DNA from: Nocardioides renjunii
Lineage (GTDB): Bacteria; Actinomycetota; Actinomycetes; Propionibacteriales; Nocardioidaceae
Direction: 5' to 3'
Length of the DNA: 64,000 nt
Assembly (NCBI RefSeq): GCF_034661175.1
Contig: NZ_CP141058.1
Coordinates: 2,914,001 to 2,978,000, forward strand
Part shown: piece by piece, positions 16,581-26,573 of the stretch
Layout of the letters: every line of letters begins with the position of its first letter
How positions within the stretch are numbered: the stretch's first letter is position 1
The notes under the pieces: model-generated
The model's database searches: none
Told to the model about the DNA's origin: nothing
Seen by the model: the letters and a program-made list of their open reading frames with translations, nothing else
Position numbers and translations under genes: made by a program

Positions 16581-18157
16581 TTGAGGAACTGGGAGAAGTC
16601 CTTCGGGAGGTTGAGCTGCTCGGCGGCCTTCTCGTAGTCGATGTCCGCGCCGTCGGGGTTGCCGAACGGGTTGGCCGCCTTCTCGCTCGCGGCGGCCTTC
16701 TCGGCCGCCTTCTGCTGGGCCGCCTTCGCCGGGTTGCCGGAGACCCGCTTCTTGCCCTTCTTGGCCTTGGCCTGCGCCGGCTGACGACCGCCGGAGCGCT
16801 TGCCGCCGCCGAGGCCCGGCATCCCGGGCATGCCGGGCATCCCGGGCACGCCGCCGCCGCGGGCCATCTGCTCCATCATCTTGCGCGCCTCGAAGAAGCG
16901 GTCGACGAGCTGGTTGACGTCGCTGACCTGGCGCCCCGAGCCCTTGGCGATGCGGGCGCGGCGCGAGCCGTCGATGATCTTGGGGTTCTCCCGCTCGGCG
17001 GGGGTCATCGACTGGATGATCGCCTGGATGCGGTCGATCTCGCGCTCGTCGAAGTTCTCGAGCTGGTCGCGGAACTGCCCCATGCCCGGGAGCATCCCCA
17101 TGATCTTGGTCATCGAGCCGAGCTTGCGGATCTGCATCATCTGCTGGAGGAAGTCCTCCAGCGTGAAGCCGCCCTTGGTGCCGAGCTTCTCCGCGGCCTT
17201 CATGGCCTGCTCGGAGTCGAAGGCCTTCTCCGCCTGCTCGATCAGGGTGAGCATGTCGCCCATGTCGAGGATGCGCGAGGCCATCCGGTCGGGGTGGAAG
17301 AGGTCGAAGTCGGTCATCTTCTCGCCGCTCGAGGCGAACATGACCGGCTTGCCGGTGATCGAGCGGATCGAGAGCGCCGCACCGCCGCGGGCGTCGCCGT
17401 CGAGCTTGGTGAGCACGACGCCGTCGTAGCCGACGCCGTCGAGGAAGGCCTGCGCGGTGGTGACCGCGTCCTGGCCGATCATCGCGTCGACGACGAAGAG
17501 CACCTCGTCGGGCTGCACGGCGTCGCGGATGTCGGCGGCCTGCTGCATGAGCGTCTCGTCGACACCGAGCCGGCCGGCGGTGTCGATGATCACCACGTCG
17601 TGGAGCCGGCGCCTGGCCTCCTCGATGGAGGCCCGTGCGACGTCCACCGGGTTGCCGGTGCCGTTGCCCGGCTCGGGGGCGAAGACCGGGACGCCGACGC
17701 GCTCACCGTTGACCTGGAGCTGCTGGACGGCGTTGGGCCGCTGGAGGTCGGCCGCGACGAGCAGCGGCGTCTTGTCCTGGTCCTTGAGCCACAGCGCGAG
17801 CTTGGCGGCGAGGGTCGTCTTGCCGGCGCCCTGGAGGCCGGCCAGCATGATCACGGTGGGGCCGGACTTGGCGTAGCGCAGCCGCCGGGTCTCGCCGCCG
17901 AGGATGGTGACGAGCTCGTCGTGGACGATCTTGATGATCTGCTGCGCGGGGTTGAGGGCGCCGCTGACCTCCTCGGAGCGGGCCCGCTCCTTCACCGCAC
18001 CGACGAACTCCTTGACGACCGGCAGCGCGACGTCGGCCTCGAGCAGCGCGATGCGGATCTCGCGCGCGGTGGCGTCGATGTCGGCCTCGGAGAGCCGGCC
18101 CTTGCCGCGGAGGTTCTTGAAGGTGTCGGCAAGGCGGTCGGAGAGTGTGGCGAACAC
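16577..18157 (-). CDS. ffh: Signal recognition particle GTPase Ffh
   Basis: Binds 4.5S RNA and nascent signal sequences and delivers ribosomes to FtsY. The 526 residues contain the N domain (1-85), the SRP GTPase G domain (P-loop GLQGAGKTT 107-115, DTAGRLGVDE, TKLDGDARGG) and the Met-rich M domain (about 305-450). A GMPGMPGMPGLGGG run and a basic Lys/Ala-rich tail follow. FtsY is also in the window (26574-27719). The start is GTG at 18157. Confidence 0.97.
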   Translation of the reverse strand: MFATLSDRLADTFKNLRGKGRLSEADIDATAREIRIALLEADVALPVVKEFVGAVKERARSEEVSGALNPAQQIIKIVHDELVTILGGETRRLRYAKSGPTVIMLAGLQGAGKTTLAAKLALWLKDQDKTPLLVAADLQRPNAVQQLQVNGERVGVPVFAPEPGNGTGNPVDVARASIEEARRRLHDVVIIDTAGRLGVDETLMQQAADIRDAVQPDEVLFVVDAMIGQDAVTTAQAFLDGVGYDGVVLTKLDGDARGGAALSIRSITGKPVMFASSGEKMTDFDLFHPDRMASRILDMGDMLTLIEQAEKAFDSEQAMKAAEKLGTKGGFTLEDFLQQMMQIRKLGSMTKIMGMLPGMGQFRDQLENFDEREIDRIQAIIQSMTPAERENPKIIDGSRRARIAKGSGRQVSDVNQLVDRFFEARKMMEQMARGGGVPGMPGMPGMPGLGGGKRSGGRQPAQAKAKKGKKRVSGNPAKAAQQKAAEKAAASEKAANPFGNPDGADIDYEKAAEQLNLPKDFSQFLK

Positions 18158-18180
18158 GGTGTGGGTCTGTCCCTCGCATC

Positions 18181-18236
18181 GGTGGCTGAGTCAGGGCTGT
18201 CGTCAGAGGTGGAGTCAGGGGTGGAGTCAGGGGTGG
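18181..18236. repeat. 12-base direct repeats upstream of ffh
   Basis: Unit GGTGGAGTCAGG in two perfect tandem copies (18208-18219, 18220-18231), a third partial copy, and a degenerate copy at 18181-18196. It lies in the 149-base gap between ffh and the end of glnD. The role is unknown. Confidence 0.6.
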
Positions 18237-18306
18237 TACGACGACCAAGACTAACGGCCCGACCCCGCCCGGACAGCCTCGACGGCCACACGGGGCGGAG
18301 CGCGGC

Positions 18307-20529
18307 TCAGCCGCCGAGCGCGGTGCGGACGGCGTGGGCCGCGGCCGCCGCCCTCTCCTCCGAGGGGCGCACCCCGCCCACCTCCTGGACGTAGAACACG
18401 TCGACCGCCTGCGGGCCCAGCGTCGAGACGTGCGCGGAGGCGACGGTGAGCCCGAGCCCGGCCAGGGTGGTGAGCACCCGGTGGACGACGCCGGGACGGT
18501 CGGAGGTGCGGATCTCGAGCACGAGCGAGGCGCGCGATGCGTCCGGTCGGACCTCCACGATCGGCGGCAGCTCGTCCTCCCGCCGGGGCGGGAGGTCGGG
18601 CAGCTGCTGGGTGCCCTCGACCACCCGGCGGATCCGCTCGCGCACCACGGCGGGATCGAGGTAGGCGTCGGGAACCTCCCACGCGCTGACGCCCCACTCC
18701 CCCTCGCCGTCGACCTGCGACCAGGCGCGGGCGGCGTGCACCGGCACCCGCATGGCGGCGAGCCCGCCCGCGACGGCGGCGAGCAGCCCCACGCGGTCGG
18801 CGGCGATGACCGTGACGGTCGCGCCCACCTCGTGCGGGGTGATCTCGACCGACACCGCCCCGGCCTCGCGGCGTACGACGTCCGGCACGGGCAGCGACTC
18901 GACGGGGACGACGTGGGTGATCTCGGCGCCGAGCGCGTGCCCGGCGCGCGACACGAGACGGTCGACCAGCGAGGCGCGCCACGAGGTCCACGCGGCGGGC
19001 GACGCCGCCCGCGCGTCGGCCTCGGTGAGGGCGCGCAGGAGCTCCAGGCTCGCGGCGTCGGGCACGTGCGTGAGCAGCTCCGCGGTGGTCGCCGGGTCGT
19101 CCGGGTCGCGCGTGGTCGCGAGGTCGGCCAGCAGGAGGTGCCAGCGCACGAGGGACGCCACCACCTCGGAGTCGAGGTCGGTGAAGCCCATCCGGGCGAC
19201 GACCTTGCGGGCCACCGGCTCCCCGGCGACCGAGTGGTCGTGGAGCGAGCCCTTGCCGATGTCGTGGAGCAGTGCCGCGACCAGCAGGAGGTCGGGCCGC
19301 CGGACGCCCCGGATCAGCGCGCCCGCCTCGGCGCAGGTCTCGACCACGTGGCGGTCGACGGTGAAGCGGTGGATTGCCGAGGCGTGGGGCAGCAGGCGGA
19401 TCTGCTCCCACTCGGGGAGGAAGGTGGCGATGCCCTCCACCTCGTCGAGGGTCTCCCACACGGGCAGCAGGGCGGGACCGCTGGCGAGCAGCCGGACCAG
19501 GGCGTCGCGCGCGGGCGCCGGCCATGGCGCCGGGAGCTCGGCGCCCTCGCGGACCAGCCGGGCGGCGGTCGTGGGCGCCAGCACGGCGTTGCGGCCGGCC
19601 GCCTCCGCGGCGGCCCGCAGCAGCAGCGTCGGGTCGTCACCGGGCCGGGTGCCTGCGTCCAGCACGACCTCGCCGCGCGAGAGGGCGATGCCGGGGGCGA
19701 CACGTTCGAGGGCGGGCGTGCGACGCCCCTTCTCCCCCGTCGGGCGGACCAGCACCGCGTCGGTGCGCCGCCACGCCAGCCGCGAGAGGTGGCCGATCCG
19801 GCGGCCCAGGGAGCGCACGTGGCGCTGGGCGGCCTCGGCGTCGGCCAGGTCCAGCCGCTCGGCCAGCGGACCCCACATCTCCGGGGCGATCCGGTCGCTG
19901 GGCCGCCCGGCGAGGTCGTGCACCTCGTCGCGGACGTCGAGCAGCATCAGGCGCGCGGTCTCGAGCGCGGGCGTCGAGGCGTCCACCAGCCAGCTGGCCT
20001 CGATGGCCCTGAGCACGCCGGCGTCGCGGAGGCCGCCCTCGGCCTCCTTCACGTCGGGCACCGCCACGTGCGCGAGCTCGCCGGTGACGCCGTGGCGCTT
20101 GCGGGTCATCGCCTGGAGGTCCGGCAGCCGGGTGCGGGCCTGACGCCGCCAGTCGGCCAGCATGGTCGTGCGCAGCCGCAGGCTCAGGCCTGGGTCGCCG
20201 GCGAGGTGCCGCGCGTCGAGCAGGCCGAGCGCCACCCGGAGGTCGGCCGCGGCCTCGAGCACCTCGCTCATCGAGCGCACCGAGTGGTCGAGGCGGCGCC
20301 CGGAGTCCCACAGCGGGTACCACAGCGTGCTGCCCAGCTCACCGATCTCGACGTCGTCGTCGTGCACGAGCACCACGTCGAGGTCGGAGTGCGGGGCGAG
20401 CTCGGCGCGTCCGTAGCCGCCGACGGCGACCAGGGCCACCCCGGCGGCGGGCCCGCCGGAGGCGGCGTACGCCTCGCGGCAGAGCTCGTCGGCCGAGGTG
20501 GCCCTGGTCTGTCGTCCTGCTGCGCTCAC
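18307..20529 (-). CDS. glnD: PII nucleotidyltransferase GlnD
   Basis: Adds and removes a nucleotidyl group on the PII protein according to nitrogen status. In Streptomyces the enzyme adenylylates PII, so that is likely here. The 740 residues contain the nucleotidyltransferase motif GGYGRAELAPHSDLDVV (37-53, with D49 and D51), an HD domain (LLHDIGKGSLHDHS, about 420-435) and two ACT domains at the C-terminus (about 565-640 and 670-740). It is shorter than the enterobacterial enzyme (about 890) at both ends. It follows the PII gene by 25 bases. Confidence 0.94.
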   Translation of the reverse strand: MSAAGRQTRATSADELCREAYAASGGPAAGVALVAVGGYGRAELAPHSDLDVVLVHDDDVEIGELGSTLWYPLWDSGRRLDHSVRSMSEVLEAAADLRVALGLLDARHLAGDPGLSLRLRTTMLADWRRQARTRLPDLQAMTRKRHGVTGELAHVAVPDVKEAEGGLRDAGVLRAIEASWLVDASTPALETARLMLLDVRDEVHDLAGRPSDRIAPEMWGPLAERLDLADAEAAQRHVRSLGRRIGHLSRLAWRRTDAVLVRPTGEKGRRTPALERVAPGIALSRGEVVLDAGTRPGDDPTLLLRAAAEAAGRNAVLAPTTAARLVREGAELPAPWPAPARDALVRLLASGPALLPVWETLDEVEGIATFLPEWEQIRLLPHASAIHRFTVDRHVVETCAEAGALIRGVRRPDLLLVAALLHDIGKGSLHDHSVAGEPVARKVVARMGFTDLDSEVVASLVRWHLLLADLATTRDPDDPATTAELLTHVPDAASLELLRALTEADARAASPAAWTSWRASLVDRLVSRAGHALGAEITHVVPVESLPVPDVVRREAGAVSVEITPHEVGATVTVIAADRVGLLAAVAGGLAAMRVPVHAARAWSQVDGEGEWGVSAWEVPDAYLDPAVVRERIRRVVEGTQQLPDLPPRREDELPPIVEVRPDASRASLVLEIRTSDRPGVVHRVLTTLAGLGLTVASAHVSTLGPQAVDVFYVQEVGGVRPSEERAAAAAHAVRTALGG

Positions 20530-20554
20530 GCGGCTGGTCCCGAGACGAGCACCA

Positions 20555-22221
<1,667 letters not shown>

Positions 22222-22339
22222 AGAACCTCCAGGAAACGTACGGGTGCGGTCCGCCTGGGCCATGACGCCGGTGTCATGCAGGGGTCCACTCGTTCGTCGG
22301 AAGCCTGCGGCGAGGAGGTTTCGCGGGGCCGCGACGGAT

Positions 22340-22355
22340 GTTGCGCGCAGGCAAC
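22340..22355. promoter_or_regulatory. Inverted repeat upstream of amt
   Basis: GTTGC-6 bases-GCAAC, a perfect dyad 119 bases upstream of amt and 70 bases before the divergent glycan gene. It is a candidate binding site for a dimeric regulator. Confidence 0.35.
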
Positions 22356-22370
22356 GGAATCGGCCGTCGT

Positions 22371-22387
22371 GTTACGGGTGTGTGAAC
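22371..22387. promoter_or_regulatory. GlnR-like half-site pair upstream of amt
   Basis: GTTAC-6 bases-GTGAAC on the plus strand. Streptomyces GlnR boxes have the general form GTnAC-n6-GaAAC, and this is an imperfect match. Position next to the amt operon is the main support. Confidence 0.3.
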
Positions 22388-22412
22388 AGGTCGGCCCGCG
22401 AGCCCGCCTTGT

Positions 22413-22418
22413 TAGGGT
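22413..22418 (+). promoter_or_regulatory. Candidate -10 box of the RgpF-like gene
   Basis: TAGGGT, 6 bases before the GTG at 22425, consistent with a leaderless message. Confidence 0.4.
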
Positions 22419-22424
22419 TCGGCC

Positions 22425-23369
22425 GTGTCCAGACTGGCCGTGATGGCGCACTACGACGTCGCCGGGGAGCTGCGACCGCACGTGCGTGGGCAGGTGGAGG
22501 CGCTGGCCGCCTCGGTGGACACCCTGCTGGTCTGCACGACCGCGCAGCTGCAGGACTCCGCCCGCGCCTGGCTGTCCGAGCGCGCGGTGGTGGTCGAGCG
22601 CGCCAACTACGGCTACGACTTCTTCAGCTACAAGGTCGGCCTCGACGCGGCCGGCGACCTCACGGCGTACGACGAGGTGGTGGTGTGCAACGACACCTAC
22701 GTCTTCGCCCTCGACTCCTACGCGCCGGTGTTCGCGGAGATGGACACCCGGCCGTGCGACTTCTGGGGGCTCACGGGCGCCGAGCGCGTCGCGCCGCACA
22801 TCCAGTCGTTCTTCATCGCCTTCCGGCCCTGGGTGGTGGGCTCGCGGGCCTTCACCACCTTCTGGGAGGAGATGGAGCCGATCTCCAAGCGGCGCCAGGT
22901 GATCCGCCGCTACGAGGTCGGCATGTCGCGACGGCTCTACGAGGCCGGGTTCATCTCCGACACCTACTTCGTGGAGACCAGCGAGGACCGGCGCATCGCC
23001 CGGGAGCGGATGCGGTGGTGGGCGGCGCACCGCTCGCACTTCCCCCGCACCCGCGCCGAGGTCCGCGAGTGGCGCGAGCGCGCCAACGAGCCGTGGAACC
23101 CGGCGCGGAGCCTGGCCGACCGGGTCCTCGACAACGCGCGGCTGCCCTACGTCAAGATCGACACCCTGCGCTACGACCCCTACAACCTCGACGCCAAGCG
23201 GCTCCTCGAGCTGTGCGAGCGGCGCTTCCCCGAGCGCTTCGCCGGCGTGCGGGAGTTCCTCGAGGAGACCGCGCAGTACTACCCCCTGCGCGACACCGAG
23301 CGGCTGCTGCCGACCCCGCTGGCCCTCGAGCCGCTGTTCCCCCGCGTGAGGTACTCCGATGCGCGGTGA
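22425..23369 (+). CDS. Rhamnan synthesis F (RgpF) family protein
   Basis: 314 residues related to the RgpF family, whose members take part in assembly of rhamnose-glucose polysaccharides of the cell wall. The conserved parts are LAVMAHYDVAGELRPHVRGQ, ERANYGYDFFSYKVGL, VVVCNDTYVFAL, CDFWGLTGAE, IQSFFIAFRPWVVGS and YVKIDTLRYDPYNLD near the C-terminus. It is probably cytoplasmic, with no signal peptide. The end overlaps the next glycosyltransferase by 11 bases, so the two form an operon. The GTG start lacks a clear ribosome site. The sugar donor and product are not known. Confidence 0.8.
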   Translation: MSRLAVMAHYDVAGELRPHVRGQVEALAASVDTLLVCTTAQLQDSARAWLSERAVVVERANYGYDFFSYKVGLDAAGDLTAYDEVVVCNDTYVFALDSYAPVFAEMDTRPCDFWGLTGAERVAPHIQSFFIAFRPWVVGSRAFTTFWEEMEPISKRRQVIRRYEVGMSRRLYEAGFISDTYFVETSEDRRIARERMRWWAAHRSHFPRTRAEVREWRERANEPWNPARSLADRVLDNARLPYVKIDTLRYDPYNLDAKRLLELCERRFPERFAGVREFLEETAQYYPLRDTERLLPTPLALEPLFPRVRYSDAR

Positions 23370-26355
23370 GCGTCGCCACCAGGTGAGGCTCGACGACGCG
23401 ACCGAGGTCCTGGTCGCGTCCGGGCTGGTCGACACCGACTACGTCGCCGCCCAGCTCGGCACGACGTTCGCCACGGTGCAGGAGGCGGCGCGTGCCGCCG
23501 TGGCCGCCGGTGACGTCTCCCCGCACCCGCTCTTCGAGGCGCAGTGGATCGGCCGGCGGCGCTCGTGGCAGCGCCTGGGCCAGCACCCGGTGCTCTGGTA
23601 CGTCTCCGAGCGGCGCCGCCGCAACCGGATCTCGCCGCACCCGCTGGTCGACCCGCGGATCATCTTCGCGGCCTACCCCGAGGCCCGGCACCACCCCTAC
23701 GGCGCGCTGTCCTACTGGCTCTCGGTCTCCGGCGGCGGTACGCCGCTGCCCACCCGCACCCTGCCGCGGAAGGTGTCCTGGGCGACCTACCGCGCCGCCG
23801 CGATCGCCGCGGCCGCCGACTGGCGCGCGGAGGTGGTCCTCGAGCGGCCCGAGCTCGTCGGCCCCACCCCCGCCCTGCCGGATCGGCTCACCACCTCCCC
23901 CGCCGTGACGGTCGTGATGTCGGCCCAGGACGCCGGCCCCCTGGTCCACCAGACCGTCGCGTCGCTGCAGGCGCAGACCCTCACCGACTGGCACCTCGTC
24001 GCGGTCGACCGCGGCTCCCTCGACGACACCGCCGCCGTCCTCCAGGGCGTCGCCGCCTTCGACGACCGGGTCACCGTGGTCCGCGAGGGCCGGTGCGGGC
24101 ACGCCCAAGCGCTCAACGTCGCCCTCGAGCACAGCACCGCCGAACACGTCGCCTTCCTGCCGCTGGGCCGCGAGTGGCTGCCGGAGATGCTCGAGGAGCT
24201 CCTCGCCCACGCGCACCACTCCGGCTCCTCCGCCGTGCTGGCGGGCGTCGGGGCGGTGGGCCGTTCCCGGCTCGAGCTCGTCGGCGGCCGCCCGGTCGAC
24301 CTGGCCACCGCCCTGCTGAGGCGGGCGGCCATCAAGGACGTCGGCGGCTTCGACGAGACCCTCGGCGCGTCGGTCGAGCGCGACCTGCTGCTGCGGCTCA
24401 CGCGCGACCAGGAGCCGCTGCCGGTCGACGTACCCGTGCTCCGGCGGCCCGACCCGGTCCCCCACGGCTTCGGCGACGACTGGCGCTCCGCCGTCCTCGA
24501 GCGCCAGCTCGTCGACTGGGACGCCGCCGCGGCGCGCAAGACCTCCGAGGACCTCGTCAGCCACGTGCTGCCGGTGGGTCCCGAGCCTCGACGCACCGTC
24601 GAGTGGCTCAGCTCGGTGCCCCGCGACGGCTCGGAGCTGATCCTCGTCGGCGTCCGGCTGCGCCGCGCGCACCACGTGCTGGCCGCCAGCGTCGCCGCGG
24701 TCATCGCCGGGGCGCGCTTCGTCTCCGTCCCCGCCACCGTGTCGATGTCGGCGGCCCTCAACGCCGGCATCGCGCAGGCCGCCGGCAGCACCGTGCTGCT
24801 GGTCCGGCCCGAGGCGATGCCGCCGCGGCAGCCGATCGCCGAGCGCCTCGCCGAGGTGGTGCGCCAGCCGGACGTCGCGACGGCGCAGCCGCTGGTCGTC
24901 GACCTCGACGGCGTCGTCCTGAGTGCCGGCGCGCGCTTCAGCCGCGGCAACCCGCACCCGGAGCTGTTCCTGGCCGGCCTGCCCACCAGCGACGCCGTAC
25001 GCATCGGGCAGAGCACCGTGGCCGCCCCCGCCGCACCCCTGGTGGCGCTGCGCACCGACACCGCCGTGGCGCTGCGCGGGGTCAGCCCGCGATTCCACTC
25101 CGTGCTCGCCGAGACCGACCTCGGGCTCCGGGCCGAGCGGGCCGGCCTCGGCCGGTCGGTGGTCGTGCCCGACACGGTCATCACCTCCCGCACCCCCTAC
25201 GCCGGCGACGAGGAGCTGATCGGGGCGATGGGCTCGCTGCGTGCGTCCGTCGAGTCGCTGCCCGACGGCGTGCCCGGGGCGCACGACGACCGGGCCCCCG
25301 ACCTGCTGCTCCGCGCCGGGCTCGAGGTGACCGACCAGCGCAACCGCCGGGTCTCGGGCGACCCCGAGGACCGCACGGCCCCCTCCGTGCTGGTGCCCGA
25401 GCTGGTCGTACGCCCCGTCGACGGCATCCGCGAGTCCCCGCCCCGCCTGCGGTGGGCTGTCGACATCGCCGCGCCGGCCGCCCAGCGCGGTGACCGGTGG
25501 GGCGACACCTACTTCGCCCGCTCGCTGGCCGACGCGCTCGAGCGCCGCGGGCAGCACGTGGCCATCGACCGCCGCGACGCCCGTGAGCGCGACTCACGCG
25601 ACTTCGACGACGTGCTCCTCGTGCTGCGCGGCCTCGACCGGGTCACGCCGCGTCCGGGGCTCCTCAACGTCGAGTGGATCATCAGCCACCCCGACATGAT
25701 CGCGCCCGAGGAGGTCGCCGGGTTCGACCTCGTCTACGCCGCGAGCACCACCTGGTCGGCGCGGATGACCAGGGAGTGGGGCACTCCCATCCAGCCGCTG
25801 CTGCAGTGCACCGACACCCGGTGGTTCCACCCCGACCGCGCGGAGCCCGACACCGGTCCGGCCCTGCTCTTCGTCGGCAACTCGCGCGGCGTCTACCGCT
25901 ATGCCGTGCGCAGCGCGCTCGCGATCGGTGCGGACCTCACCCTCCACGGCAACGACTGGACCGAGTTCGTCGAGCGCGACCAGATCGCGTCCGGTGGCGT
26001 CGCCAACGAGGAGGTCGGCGTCCTCTACGCCTCGGCCGGCATCGTCCTCAACGACCACCACCTCGACATGCGCCGCGACAGCTTCGCCTCCAACCGGCTC
26101 TTCGACGCCGCGGCGTGCGGTGCCCGGATCCTCAGCGACCGCATCGACGGCCTGGAGGAGACCTTCTCCGGGCTGGTGCTCCCCTTCGACAACGAGCACG
26201 AGCTCGCCCGGCTCGTGCAGCCGCCCTACGACGCCTTCCCCGACAACGAGACCCGCCGCCGCATCGCGACGCGGATCATCGCCGAGCACAGCTTCGACAA
26301 GCGCGCCGAGACGCTGATCGACGACGCCGTACGCCTCCTCCTCGCCCGCCGCTGA
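23359..26355 (+). CDS. Large multidomain glycosyltransferase (GT2 plus GT1-like domain)
   Basis: 998-residue protein with three parts. Residues 1-175 are helical and not recognised. Residues about 181-400 form a GT2 domain (VTVVMSAQDAGPLVHQTVASL at the front, DVGGFDETLG later). Residues about 415-680 resemble a degenerate second GT-A domain. Residues about 697-998 look like a GT1/CgeB-type domain (LNVEWIISHPDMI, LLFVGNSRGVYR, EVGVLYASAGIVLNDHH, FDAAACGARILSD). No membrane helices are seen. With the RgpF-like protein it probably builds a wall or surface polysaccharide. The gene ends at the palindrome array before ftsY. Confidence 0.82.
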   Translation: MRGERRHQVRLDDATEVLVASGLVDTDYVAAQLGTTFATVQEAARAAVAAGDVSPHPLFEAQWIGRRRSWQRLGQHPVLWYVSERRRRNRISPHPLVDPRIIFAAYPEARHHPYGALSYWLSVSGGGTPLPTRTLPRKVSWATYRAAAIAAAADWRAEVVLERPELVGPTPALPDRLTTSPAVTVVMSAQDAGPLVHQTVASLQAQTLTDWHLVAVDRGSLDDTAAVLQGVAAFDDRVTVVREGRCGHAQALNVALEHSTAEHVAFLPLGREWLPEMLEELLAHAHHSGSSAVLAGVGAVGRSRLELVGGRPVDLATALLRRAAIKDVGGFDETLGASVERDLLLRLTRDQEPLPVDVPVLRRPDPVPHGFGDDWRSAVLERQLVDWDAAAARKTSEDLVSHVLPVGPEPRRTVEWLSSVPRDGSELILVGVRLRRAHHVLAASVAAVIAGARFVSVPATVSMSAALNAGIAQAAGSTVLLVRPEAMPPRQPIAERLAEVVRQPDVATAQPLVVDLDGVVLSAGARFSRGNPHPELFLAGLPTSDAVRIGQSTVAAPAAPLVALRTDTAVALRGVSPRFHSVLAETDLGLRAERAGLGRSVVVPDTVITSRTPYAGDEELIGAMGSLRASVESLPDGVPGAHDDRAPDLLLRAGLEVTDQRNRRVSGDPEDRTAPSVLVPELVVRPVDGIRESPPRLRWAVDIAAPAAQRGDRWGDTYFARSLADALERRGQHVAIDRRDARERDSRDFDDVLLVLRGLDRVTPRPGLLNVEWIISHPDMIAPEEVAGFDLVYAASTTWSARMTREWGTPIQPLLQCTDTRWFHPDRAEPDTGPALLFVGNSRGVYRYAVRSALAIGADLTLHGNDWTEFVERDQIASGGVANEEVGVLYASAGIVLNDHHLDMRRDSFASNRLFDAAACGARILSDRIDGLEETFSGLVLPFDNEHELARLVQPPYDAFPDNETRRRIATRIIAEHSFDKRAETLIDDAVRLLLARR

Positions 26356-26373
26356 GCCAGGGCCGGGCGCCTC

Positions 26374-26543
26374 ACACGTGTCCGAGATGTGGCCCTCGAT
26401 CGAGGTCGCCCCGGGGCCGCGCCTGGGACACGTGTCCGAGATGTGCCCCTCGACCGAGGTCAGCCGGGGCCGCGTCGCGGACACGTGTCCGACTTCTGGC
26501 CCTCGCCCGAGGTCGCCCGGGGCAACATCTCGGACACGTGTCC
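26374..26543. repeat. Palindrome array A: four GGACACGTGTCC sites about 53 bases apart
   Basis: Palindromes centred near 26377.5, 26431.5, 26484.5 and 26537.5, giving intervals of 54, 53 and 53 bases. Copies 2-4 are the full 12-base GGACACGTGTCC; copy 1 is ACACGTGTCC. Each full unit holds a second palindrome: CCTCGATCGAGG (26394-26405), CCTCGACCGAGG (26448-26459), CCTCGCCCGAGG (26501-26512). Copies 1 and 2 are followed by GAGATGT, while copy 4 is preceded by its reverse complement ACATCTC, so the last unit is inverted. It fills the 218-base gap between convergent genes (glycosyltransferase and ftsY). Confidence 0.9.
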
Positions 26544-26573
26544 GGCCCGCGGAGCAGCCGAGCGCCCAGCCCC

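Noticed and set aside
16800..16860. Repeated GMPGMPGMP codons at the end of ffh as a possible assembly artefact
   Set aside because: Short Gly/Met/Pro runs after the M domain are normal in Ffh proteins and the frame stays open.
22222..22263. Longer amt start at 22263
   Set aside because: The added 14 residues are hydrophilic, not family-like, and a strong ribosome site for the GTG at 22221 lies within them.
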